Source: Bacteroidota bacterium (GTDB lineage: Bacteria; Bacteroidota; Bacteroidia; Chitinophagales; Chitinophagaceae). From it: a stretch of DNA of 64,000 nt. Made by a program: the position numbers and the translations under genes. Shown here piece by piece: positions 43,196-51,056 of the stretch. The stretch is taken from the NCBI GenBank assembly GCA_029555415.1, contig JAKPSI010000037.1:62001-126000 (forward strand), written 5' to 3'. How positions within the stretch are numbered: the first letter of the stretch is position 1; each line of letters opens with the position of its first letter. Below the pieces are notes generated by a model, which saw nothing but the letters and a program-made list of their open reading frames with translations, made no database searches and was not told the origin of the DNA.

Positions 43196-44629
43196 TTAAT
43201 GTGATTTAGCTGTCGCTTTTTTCGCATGGAACGGAACCCAGCCGGCATGCAGCATCAGGCCCGCACTGTTCAGATTGATCTTTCCGTAACCGATACCACT
43301 GAGCGGAACCTTGAAATAAGGTTCAGCGGCCACGAACAGACTCTTGCTGAGACTGCGCTGATAGCCGGCCGACAATGTCAGTACGGAGAAATAATGATGG
43401 TTCTTGTCGAACAGGGTATACTTGCGTGAAGTATTGACCCCTGCCGTATTCTTGTAGAAATAGTTATAGGTCTCACGTTTCATGAGGTAGGAAGAGATAC
43501 CGGTCCCTGCGAACCAGTTGCCATTCCCCTTCTTCGCGAAATTATATGTGAACAGCAGCGGGATCTCATACACTTTGCAATCCGCTTCCACTTTCTGCAG
43601 ATTGGGATAATAGTTCCAGAAGCTGGATGGCGGATGATACTGATCCGGTGAGGCGGTATAAATCTTGCGTGCGGTATAAAACCCGGTACGCAGTGTGAAT
43701 TTTCCTTTATATGTATAGCCCAGTCCTGCTCCACCCACCAGTTTCACAGTACCCGTATTGCTCACACCCACCACACTCACATCCGGTCCACCGGAAGCAG
43801 CAATGAAGAAAGTGCTGCGGGCCTTTGCTGCAGGCTTTTTAGCTCCTGCCACAGAAGGTTGTGTGATATTCAGTTGCGGAACTTTCACTTGCTGACCGGG
43901 CTGGTTGTAGCTCTTCCTTATCACTTGCGCATCAGAAAGTCTCAGCGCTTCATCCAGACTGATCCGCTGAATGGACACAGCCGCAGTGCCGTTTTCATTC
44001 AATTGGGATGACACCCCGGCGATCAGCGGTGAACCGGAATTGTCCTGACCGGGTCGCGTTGCAGCAGAAAGATCTGACTGCAGCATAGCTACTCCTTTTT
44101 GAGTGTCTTGTTTGCGGACGATCGTATTCCTGCGTTGCTGCTTCAGATTTTCGTTGAAAGCATCCTGCAATGTGTTTGTGTAGGAATTCTTCAGCAGGGA
44201 AGAATTGACCTTACCCGTTACTGCAGGGTCTGCAGTAACAGGCCGGTCTGTTGTGTTTCTATCGTTGGTATTTGCATTTCCGGAAACAGCATTTCCGGAA
44301 GAGAGATGCTTGTTGTCGCTGGTAGTTTCTTGTTGCAGGTCAGGCGTTGCGGGTTGCTGCGAACTGCCGACTGCCGATTGCGTACTGTTCACTGCCTCCT
44401 GCCCTTTGTTCACTGATCTTCCATTCCCGGCAAAATAATAATAGGAAGCGCCGCCTGTTAAAAGTCCCAGGAACAACAGGAAGAATATAACTCCCCTGCG
44501 CCTGTCCTTTTTAACGGGCATATGCTTATTGAGTAACTTCTCCATCTTCGCCCAGGCCTGTTCGTCGTAAGCCGGGTGATGGTGGTCTGCTGCCTCTTTT
44601 ATTCTCTTATCGAAATCTTCAAACTGCAT
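43196..44629 (-). CDS. Envelope-spanning anti-sigma factor with outer-membrane barrel (Dma-like)
   Basis: A 477-residue protein in four parts. Residues 1-45 are a cytoplasmic, charged helical region (MQFEDFDKRIKEAADHHHPA, YDEQAWAKMEKLLN). Residues 46-67 form one membrane segment. Residues 70-270 are Ser/Asn/Gln/Thr-rich, without clear folding. From about 272 to the end there is an eight-strand-sized outer-membrane barrel (STFFIAASGGPDVSV to LMLHAGWVPFH). It overlaps the end of the ECF sigma gene by 11 bases, as expected for an anti-sigma partner. This architecture corresponds to the dual-membrane-spanning anti-sigma factors described in Bacteroides thetaiotaomicron. The ATG at 44629 is preferred to a TTG three codons earlier. 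Confidence 0.75.
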   Translation of the reverse strand: MQFEDFDKRIKEAADHHHPAYDEQAWAKMEKLLNKHMPVKKDRRRGVIFFLLFLGLLTGGASYYYFAGNGRSVNKGQEAVNSTQSAVGSSQQPATPDLQQETTSDNKHLSSGNAVSGNANTNDRNTTDRPVTADPAVTGKVNSSLLKNSYTNTLQDAFNENLKQQRRNTIVRKQDTQKGVAMLQSDLSAATRPGQDNSGSPLIAGVSSQLNENGTAAVSIQRISLDEALRLSDAQVIRKSYNQPGQQVKVPQLNITQPSVAGAKKPAAKARSTFFIAASGGPDVSVVGVSNTGTVKLVGGAGLGYTYKGKFTLRTGFYTARKIYTASPDQYHPPSSFWNYYPNLQKVEADCKVYEIPLLFTYNFAKKGNGNWFAGTGISSYLMKRETYNYFYKNTAGVNTSRKYTLFDKNHHYFSVLTLSAGYQRSLSKSLFVAAEPYFKVPLSGIGYGKINLNSAGLMLHAGWVPFHAKKATAKSH

Positions 44630-45278
44630 TTTTGGCAACGGTTATATCATTTTGTTTATACAATAACTTCTGTAACTGTCTCCTTGCCTTCGAAAGGTTC
44701 GATTTCGAAGTACCGGCCGAGATCCCAAGCTGCTGCGCGATCTCTTCGTGACTCAATCCCTCAATGACGAAAAGATTGAAAACCGTACGGTAACCAGGTG
44801 AAAGGTCCTGCACCGAACGGATGATCTCTTCATACGTCATTTTCTCCACCGCATCTTCGCCATGTGCTTCCACCTGGTAAACGACGGTATCCAGTTCCGA
44901 GAACATCCTGTGCTTATGATATTTGCGGAAATGGTCAATAGCCGTGTAGACCATGATCTTGCGGAGCCAGCCCTTGAAGGAACTGACCACATCGGCATAG
45001 GCAGGCGAGTAATGATGAATTTCCCGAAAAATCTTCAGAAAACCATCATTGAGGATCTCCACCGCGTCCTCCTGATTGTTCGTATACCTGTCACAGATGG
45101 CCATAGCATACCCGTAGAAAGAGCTGTATAAAACTTTCTGGCTCTCTCTGCTGTTCTGGGCACAGGCCCCGACATGATACGTCAGTTCGTCCGCGGATAA
45201 CAAGGTTTCAGTTGCGTTGTTGAAATAATCGGGAAAAGGTCGGAAAAGGTTGCCTTTTTCCCGTCCCTCCCATAACAA
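44619..45278 (-). CDS. ECF sigma factor
   Basis: A sigma-70 family protein of the extracytoplasmic-function type. Region 2 contains YGYAMAICDRYTNNQEDAVEILNDGFLKIFREI and the -10-binding FKGWLRKIMVYTAIDHFRK. Region 4 contains LSPGYRTVFNLFVIEGLSHEEIAQQLGIS with its helix-turn-helix (TSKSNLSKARRQLQKLL). It would direct RNA polymerase to envelope-response genes. The exact start is unclear: no ATG precedes region 2, and TTG at 45278 or a TTG about 23 codons later are the options. It is followed by the barrel-type anti-sigma gene with an 11-base overlap. Confidence 0.9.
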   Translation of the reverse strand: MLWEGREKGNLFRPFPDYFNNATETLLSADELTYHVGACAQNSRESQKVLYSSFYGYAMAICDRYTNNQEDAVEILNDGFLKIFREIHHYSPAYADVVSSFKGWLRKIMVYTAIDHFRKYHKHRMFSELDTVVYQVEAHGEDAVEKMTYEEIIRSVQDLSPGYRTVFNLFVIEGLSHEEIAQQLGISAGTSKSNLSKARRQLQKLLYKQNDITVAKNAV

Positions 45279-45327
45279 TTATTAGGTCATTTCCGGGTGG
45301 GCTATTGTAACCAGTTTCCGGTACAAT

Positions 45328-46377
45328 TTACAAGGATCTTTCGGAAGCAGTTTTAGGACGGATCCAGGCCATCAGGCCGATCATGATCAAGGCCATGATC
45401 CAGACCATCACATTGCTTGTCAATAAGTTACGTATAGGGCTATAAAAAACAAGCGCCCCCGCGATGATCGCAGTACCAAAAGACAGGGCCACTCCTTTTT
45501 CCGTCTGTCCCCGGAGCGACCGGATCAGCAGGGCTGTACTGGCAGGGATGCCGGATTGCAGCAGCCCGACCCCGATACAGAAAAGGATGATCTCATTACG
45601 GAAAAAACTAATAAGTGGAGTAGCAGCTCCCAAAGACAACATAATGTATAAACGCCACCCGATCCGGTCGGCCACCCAACCCCCGATCACCTTACCGAGT
45701 GCCGCGGATACGGCGATCGCGATGAGCCAGCGGTAATTATTCTCATGGATCAGCTGGAAGATATTCCAGACCAGTGAGCGCATAGCAATGACCGTTAGTA
45801 AAAGGATCATGATGATATCATGCCGTTCGATATGGAATTTATCCGTTCCTGCATGCGCAGTTGAATTCATGACCGCATTATTCTCACGTGGAATGAAAAA
45901 CAACGATGCGAAGAAAAGTAAAGAGATACCCGCTATCATCCATTGCAGATCGTATCCTGCCCAGGCGAAATATCCACCCACTGCCAGTCCCGCTACACCC
46001 GGCGCCGCAAAAAGCCCTATCGGCGTGGCATTCCCTTCACTTGCACAGATCGCGCCACCGGCCACATGATAGATCGCGGAGGCGATACCTGCTAACAGAA
46101 TGGATAATGGATAGTGGATAAATGATAATAATACCGACAACACATTCAGTCCGTATGCGATCTGCAGTGCGCTTTTATGATCCCTCCGTTTTTCAAGCCA
46201 TAATGCAACAGGATACTGTCCGCCGAATGCCAGTACATTATACAGTAACAAGCCGATCGCGATCTGTAAAACAGGCGCATTCGATCGGGCAAATGCACCG
46301 AGCAGATACCCGGCCAGCCCGTCATTCAGGCCATGACCCAATGCGAGTAGAATGATGTAACGACCCGCCATTTTCAT
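45328..46377 (-). CDS. MFS transporter
   Basis: A 349-residue membrane protein with ten to twelve hydrophobic segments. The MFS-type features include HGLNDGLAGYLLGAFA at the first helix and a central loop (RENNAVMNSTAHAGTDKFHIERHD) followed by GGWVADRIGWRLYIM, the equivalent of the signature loop. The substrate is unknown. It overlaps the small membrane gene upstream by 4 bases. At 46099-46131 the coding DNA consists of TATCCATT-type words like those of intergenic tracts, encoding part of FIHYPLSIL. Confidence 0.75.
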   Translation of the reverse strand: MKMAGRYIILLALGHGLNDGLAGYLLGAFARSNAPVLQIAIGLLLYNVLAFGGQYPVALWLEKRRDHKSALQIAYGLNVLSVLLSFIHYPLSILLAGIASAIYHVAGGAICASEGNATPIGLFAAPGVAGLAVGGYFAWAGYDLQWMIAGISLLFFASLFFIPRENNAVMNSTAHAGTDKFHIERHDIIMILLLTVIAMRSLVWNIFQLIHENNYRWLIAIAVSAALGKVIGGWVADRIGWRLYIMLSLGAATPLISFFRNEIILFCIGVGLLQSGIPASTALLIRSLRGQTEKGVALSFGTAIIAGALVFYSPIRNLLTSNVMVWIMALIMIGLMAWIRPKTASERSL

Positions 46378-46775
46378 CGTAAACCGAATACAAGGATGAA
46401 TAAAGCATAGGTCACTGCATTCATGATGAATGTGACCAATGCCGTTCTGGAAAAGGGTTTTGTCCTGTTCAGCAGGAACAGCAATCCGCCTTCCACCACA
46501 AGTGTGATGAGGAACAGATAGATGATATTGACGACTGTCAGGTTATTGAATACACGGGAGATGAATTCGATCAGTATCATCCCGACCGCCAGAGAAGCGA
46601 CATTCACGATGAAAGCATCCAGCAACGACTTCTTCCAGTGGCTGTATTTCATGAGCAGCATCACGAGCATTTCCACAATGACCGTTACAGCGATCACGAT
46701 GCCGAATGACCACCAGATCAGGTTGGAAGCACTGGCATCCACCACATCCAATAAGAAAAATTTCAGCATATTCAT
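46374..46775 (-). CDS. Small four-helix membrane protein A
   Basis: A 133-residue protein with four membrane segments: about residues 20-41, 50-72, 80-102 and 111-131. It ends TALVTFIMNAVTYALFILVFGLR, clearly related to the end of the neighbouring 46781 protein (STYMNIVTYVVLYILVFINR). The two are therefore paralogues from a local duplication. No family is recognised. Its stop overlaps the MFS start by 4 bases and its own start is 5 bases past the previous gene, so translation is coupled. Confidence 0.7.
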   Translation of the reverse strand: MNMLKFFLLDVVDASASNLIWWSFGIVIAVTVIVEMLVMLLMKYSHWKKSLLDAFIVNVASLAVGMILIEFISRVFNNLTVVNIIYLFLITLVVEGGLLFLLNRTKPFSRTALVTFIMNAVTYALFILVFGLR

Positions 46776-46780
46776 TTCGT

Positions 46781-47179
46781 TTAACGGTTAATAAAGACCA
46801 GGATGTACAATACCACATACGTCACGATGTTCATATAGGTACTGACACGAAGTGTTCCGCGGAACGTACTTCCATGATTCATAGCCTGCAAAATCTTCGC
46901 CTCAATAAGTACGGTTATGATATAACACAACGCAAGTGTGACCCAGATATAATCAAAGAAATACTCGCCGGCTGCAAACATCAGCAGATACCCTGCAATA
47001 ACTGTGATCAGGTTCGCGAGAAAGGACTGCAGCATAGCTTTGCCGAAATGCTCTACCAGCCCCATTCCCTTGATGAAGAATGCTTCAATTACGATCGCCA
47101 GGACCAGGAATAAGATACCTGCCCCGAGTACGATGACCAGCAGCGCGGCACCGCCCGCATCCAGTAATGAATAATGCAT
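46781..47179 (-). CDS. Small four-helix membrane protein B
   Basis: A 132-residue protein with four membrane segments and the same overall plan as the 46374 protein: an acidic residue in the first third (VIEAFFIKG), the loop AKILQAMNHGSTFRGTLR and the related last helix. I know of no characterised homologue. It heads the three-gene set of paralogue B, paralogue A and MFS transporter, which suggests that the small proteins are partners or regulators of the transporter. Confidence 0.7.
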   Translation of the reverse strand: MHYSLLDAGGAALLVIVLGAGILFLVLAIVIEAFFIKGMGLVEHFGKAMLQSFLANLITVIAGYLLMFAAGEYFFDYIWVTLALCYIITVLIEAKILQAMNHGSTFRGTLRVSTYMNIVTYVVLYILVFINR

Positions 47180-47241
47180 GTGAATGTTTTTTTAAAAATA
47201 CCGAACCACATCCTCCAGGCAATACCCCCGCAAGGGTATTC

Positions 47242-48345
47242 CTATTTATCCAGCCATTGCGCCGCATTCAGGATGCCGAACAATTTCGTTCGAAGATCCT
47301 TGATCGGAATGGGTGTATTGCACAGCAACACATAAAAAACTTTGTGTTGCGGCAGCCAGCAGTAATCACTGATGAACCCGCCCTGAGAACCTGTATGCCC
47401 CTGAATGTCCACACCCGCTTCATGCGTCAGGAACCAGCTCAAACCCAGTCGTGAAGGCATCAAGCCTTTCCATGTAGGGAACGGAAACACGGTCCTTGAT
47501 CTTTTGATCCAGTTACTGTCCAGGAACAAATGCTGCTGGATGGCCTGTTCATATTTCCATAATTCCTCCACACTGCTCCATACACCGCCATTACCGGCAG
47601 CGGCGAATGTGGGTTCTTCTCCATAATCCAGTTCATCGAAACCATGCTGCTTGTTCTTTACATAGGCATGCGACACAGCGGTTTCCGGATGAGGTCCGTC
47701 CGTGATCGTGGAATGTTCCATTCCGGCGGAACGGAAGATCAGATTGCTGATATAATCCTGCCATTTCTGTCCACTGACTTTTTCAATGATCAGTGCCAGT
47801 CCGTTGAAAGCGGGATTGGAATATTTATAATCCGTGCCGGTTTCAAATTCCAGTTTTGTTGTTGCCTTGAGCGGCTCAAAATTTTCCGCATCCTTCGCGG
47901 TGAGATAGAACACATGCTCTTCCTCCACTTTACGGCTGTCCGGTATCCCGGAAGTATGCGTAAGCAGATTGAAAAGTTTCACTTTTTGTGCGATGTCCTT
48001 ATCCCTGAAATCAGGGAAGTATTTCAACAAAGGATCTTCCAGTGATAACTTGCCCTCTGATGCCAGTTTGAGTATACCATACGCGACGAATGTCTTACTG
48101 ATCGAACCGATATTGAAAAGTGTTTTTGTGCTGATGAGCTCCCCGGTTTTGAGATCCGCCACCCCAGCCGCGTTCTGATAGATCACCCGGCCGTCCTTCA
48201 CCAGCAGCATCGCGCCGCCGGGTTCACCTGCCTTGAAATAACTGTTGAATAAGGAGTCGATCTGTTGTTGCATGGTATGTCCGGTTTGCTGTGCACCCGC
48301 CAGAACGGGCATAAAGAAGATGAACAGGATAAAGTGACGGTACAT
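47242..48345 (-). CDS. Exported serine hydrolase, class C beta-lactamase fold
   Basis: A 367-residue protein with a signal peptide (MYRHFILFIFFMPVLAGAQQ). The active-site elements are SISK in NIGSISKTFVAYG, YSN in YKYSNPAFN and HTG in IQGHTGSQGG. It is a D-aminopeptidase- or esterase-like member of the family rather than a proven beta-lactamase. It is encoded 62 bases upstream of the small membrane proteins on the same strand and may share their transcript. It is not closely similar to the serine hydrolase at 12848. Confidence 0.88.
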   Translation of the reverse strand: MYRHFILFIFFMPVLAGAQQTGHTMQQQIDSLFNSYFKAGEPGGAMLLVKDGRVIYQNAAGVADLKTGELISTKTLFNIGSISKTFVAYGILKLASEGKLSLEDPLLKYFPDFRDKDIAQKVKLFNLLTHTSGIPDSRKVEEEHVFYLTAKDAENFEPLKATTKLEFETGTDYKYSNPAFNGLALIIEKVSGQKWQDYISNLIFRSAGMEHSTITDGPHPETAVSHAYVKNKQHGFDELDYGEEPTFAAAGNGGVWSSVEELWKYEQAIQQHLFLDSNWIKRSRTVFPFPTWKGLMPSRLGLSWFLTHEAGVDIQGHTGSQGGFISDYCWLPQHKVFYVLLCNTPIPIKDLRTKLFGILNAAQWLDK

Positions 48346-48447
48346 GGCGTTTATTTAACAGGAAAAGGTCCTGTGTTCTAAAGATATTGATTTCAGCACT
48401 CGTTTCTAGCAGGGATTTTGCATACCAATGGCCATAAACCGATGATC

Positions 48448-48933
48448 ATGAAAAATCTTTTACTGGCCCTTTTCCTGTTCCCTTTCGCTGCTCAGGCACA
48501 GCTCAGGACCACAGTGGTCTGTGATCCGTTTTATGCCGATATCCTGGATGGAAATGTGAACAAGGTGGAGCCTGATTTTTCAGCGGCCCGGGTCAAAAAA
48601 GCATTGCCCTGTTTTACCGCTGAGGTCAAAACTAGCGACAGTTCCGCTTGCGGGGAAGCGGTCTTTTACCGCGACCGTGACATTTATTTCTATACTGGCC
48701 GGGGCTATATCGAGATCGGGGAAAAATTCACCGGAAAGCTGAGCATTCCGTTGATGGGTGCGCCGCGGACAGGTCTCTTCAAATGGCTGGGTTTGCCAAA
48801 ACTAAAGGATAAACAATGGGACGCTTTCGGTACCGCCTATGGCACATTGGTCCTGTATTATAACAAGGCGGGAAAGGTCAACCTTATCCGTTTCTCAAAG
48901 AAATCAACAGAAACACTCAGTATTTGTGAATAA
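48448..48933 (+). CDS. Exported protein of unknown function
   Basis: A 161-residue protein with a signal peptide (MKNLLLALFLFPFAAQAQ). The mature part has four Cys residues (VVCDPFYAD, ALPCFTAEV, SSACGEAVF and the penultimate Cys), which could form two disulfides. It is beta-rich with many aromatic residues (IYFYTGRGYIEIG). No family is recognised. The ATG at 48448 (or 48442) is used; the longer frame to 48418 adds a non-signal leader. Confidence 0.65.
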   Translation: MKNLLLALFLFPFAAQAQLRTTVVCDPFYADILDGNVNKVEPDFSAARVKKALPCFTAEVKTSDSSACGEAVFYRDRDIYFYTGRGYIEIGEKFTGKLSIPLMGAPRTGLFKWLGLPKLKDKQWDAFGTAYGTLVLYYNKAGKVNLIRFSKKSTETLSICE

Positions 48934-49078
48934 AAAAACGTCCCCGTCCCTATCAGCCGGAAGGCATGACCAAGCCAGGTCCTGAACCTGATTCCGTTTA
49001 TTTATTTGACTGATGCTTATCAGTCGTAATAATAAGCTATCTCATAGCTGAATACGCCGTAGTCTGTAGTTTTGCGGT

Positions 49079-50371
49079 ATGAAAATACCCATCGTATATA
49101 AAACAGCTGAAGAAGCCCTTGAGATCGTGAAATCCGGAGACCGTATCTATCTCCATGGAAGTTCTCAAACCCCTACCCATTTATTACGCGGATTGGCCGC
49201 ACATGCGCACCGCCTGCGTGATGTGGAACTGGTGTCCATCACGGTATTTGGTGATGTGATCCTGGACAAACCTGAATATGCCGGCATCTTCCATTTCAAC
49301 TCCTTCTTCGTATCCACCAGCCTCCGTCAGGCAGTTGCGGATGGTCGCGCGGATTACGTACCCACCTTCCTGAGTGAGATCCCTGAATTATTCAAACGCG
49401 GCCATATGCCGATCGATGTGGCACTCGTGCAGGTATCGCCTCCGGATGATAAAGGTTATTGCTCCCTCGGTTTATCCGTTGACATCGCGCGTTCCGCGGT
49501 CAACACCGCCAAACATATCATCGCGCAGGTGAATCCGAATGTACCACGCACTCATGGTGATGGCATGGTGCACAGCAGCCGTTTTCACAGCATGGTATAT
49601 TGCGAGGATGCGCTGTTCGAAGCAAGCTATGCGGAAAAGACCGGGCCGATCGAATTGCAGATCGGCGCCAATGTAGCCAGTCTGATCGATGACCGCTGCA
49701 CATTGCAGATGGGTATCGGTTCCATTCCGGACGCGGTATTGCAATGTCTGAAGAATCACAAGGATCTGGGCGTGCATACTGAAATGTGTTCCGATGGTAT
49801 CATCGACCTGGTGGAATCTGATGTGATCAACAATAAATACAAAAGGATACACCCGAATAAAACGGTAACGGCATTCGCGCTGGGTACCCGCAGACTGTAC
49901 GATTACATCGATGATAATCCTTCCTTCAACTTCCTGGACATCGATTATGTGAACGATCCGCATACGATCCGCCGGAACAATAAAGTGATCGCCATCAACA
50001 GCGCGATCGAGATCGACCTGACCGGTCAGGTCTGTGCTGACTCCATCGGTACGTATCAGTATTCAGGTGTAGGCGGACAAATGGACTTCATGCGCGGTGC
50101 GGCACTGAGCGAAGGTGGTAAGCCCATCCTCGCGTTGCCAGCCCGTACCAATAAAGGTATCTCCCGGATCACACCGATGCTGAAACCAGGTGCTGGTGTG
50201 GTGACCACCCGTGCACACGTGCATTATGTGGTCACTGAATATGGTATCGCATACCTCTTCGGTAAGAACCTCCGTCAGCGTGCCCGTGAACTGGTGAACA
50301 TCTCACACCCTGATGACAGGGAAATGCTTGAAAAAGCATGTTTCGAACGCTTTCACAATTTCAAGGTTTAA
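49079..50371 (+). CDS. Acetyl-CoA hydrolase/transferase-family CoA-transferase
   Basis: A 430-residue enzyme of the Cat1-type class I CoA-transferase family (acetyl-CoA hydrolase/4-hydroxybutyrate CoA-transferase). The N-terminal half has IYLHGSSQTPTHLL and VSPPDDKGYCSLG. The catalytic Glu235 lies in GVHTEMCSDGI. The C-terminal half carries GVGGQMDFMRGA, ALPARTNKGISRI and VTEYGIAYLFGKN. It moves CoA between acetate or another short acid and an acyl-CoA. It is monocistronic, with a strong hairpin downstream. A TAGTTTTG element lies only 3 bases before the ATG and is probably not the promoter. Confidence 0.92.
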   Translation: MKIPIVYKTAEEALEIVKSGDRIYLHGSSQTPTHLLRGLAAHAHRLRDVELVSITVFGDVILDKPEYAGIFHFNSFFVSTSLRQAVADGRADYVPTFLSEIPELFKRGHMPIDVALVQVSPPDDKGYCSLGLSVDIARSAVNTAKHIIAQVNPNVPRTHGDGMVHSSRFHSMVYCEDALFEASYAEKTGPIELQIGANVASLIDDRCTLQMGIGSIPDAVLQCLKNHKDLGVHTEMCSDGIIDLVESDVINNKYKRIHPNKTVTAFALGTRRLYDYIDDNPSFNFLDIDYVNDPHTIRRNNKVIAINSAIEIDLTGQVCADSIGTYQYSGVGGQMDFMRGAALSEGGKPILALPARTNKGISRITPMLKPGAGVVTTRAHVHYVVTEYGIAYLFGKNLRQRARELVNISHPDDREMLEKACFERFHNFKV

Positions 50372-50394
50372 TAATCCATCATTTCTGAATCAAA

Positions 50395-50426
50395 AGAGCC
50401 CCTGCTGTTTCTACAGCAGGGGCTCT
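50395..50426. terminator. Terminator between convergent genes
   Basis: AGAGCCCCTGCTG and CAGCAGGGGCTCT form a perfect 13-bp stem with a 6-base loop. It stands between the CoA-transferase and the convergent gene at 50450. No long T-run is present on either side, but position and strength suggest shared use. Confidence 0.7.
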
Positions 50427-50449
50427 CCTATTTATAATGTTGGTCTTTC

Positions 50450-50821
50450 TTATTGCAGTAACCAGGCCAGCGCAGATTCCCGGTCATCGAATGAACGGAC
50501 ATTCAAACCCCGGTTCTGACAGGTGGTTTCATAGAACTTCACATTCTCAGCTGCTTTGGGATCCAAAGGAAGGATCATGGCCTCTTTGGTAATGTGGCTG
50601 ATCACGGACCGATCGATCTTGGAAAGAAAATAGAAAATATCGACAACTGAATGACCTTCGAGCATGGTCGTGCAATCGGACAGGATCAGACCTGTTTTTT
50701 CTCTGGTCGTTAATTCGATCCCGTTGGCCATGGACTGTTGTAATTCATCCGGCGTGACCACGCCGGAATAATTGGACTCCACGATCTTCAGATCTGCGAG
50801 ATACTTGATAGAAGTAGGCAT
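50450..50821 (-). CDS. SpoIIAA/STAS-like domain protein
   Basis: A 123-residue soluble protein with alternating strands and helices: KYLADLKIVESNYSGVV, TGLILSDCTTML, VISHITKEAMILP and a C-terminal DDRESALAWLL. This resembles the SpoIIAA-like (STAS/SEC14-type) proteins that are common as single small genes in Bacteroidota. There is no phospho-Ser site that I can confirm. It has its own spacer (50822-51056) and shares the hairpin at 50395. Confidence 0.6.
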   Translation of the reverse strand: MPTSIKYLADLKIVESNYSGVVTPDELQQSMANGIELTTREKTGLILSDCTTMLEGHSVVDIFYFLSKIDRSVISHITKEAMILPLDPKAAENVKFYETTCQNRGLNVRSFDDRESALAWLLQ

Positions 50822-51056
50822 AAAAACTGAAACTGTACTTTTAGTATTCCGTTCAAAAGATGCGCAAAATAAAGACTATCTCAATCCCATTTCATCAGTT
50901 GATCGTCATATTCCTACTACACAGTGATTATACTGACACATAATTTAGTGTATTGTCTTGAATAAAAACAGTTTTGTTGAATTTTCTTCTTCAACCTGAC
51001 CTGCAATTTTGGAAAAAAGTGTGATTTTACAGTAACTTCCTTCAACAATACATCAT

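Noticed and set aside
49068-49075. TAGTTTTG as promoter of the CoA-transferase
   Set aside because: It lies 3 bases before the ATG and has no -33 TTTG at the right distance, so it would give a transcript starting inside the gene.
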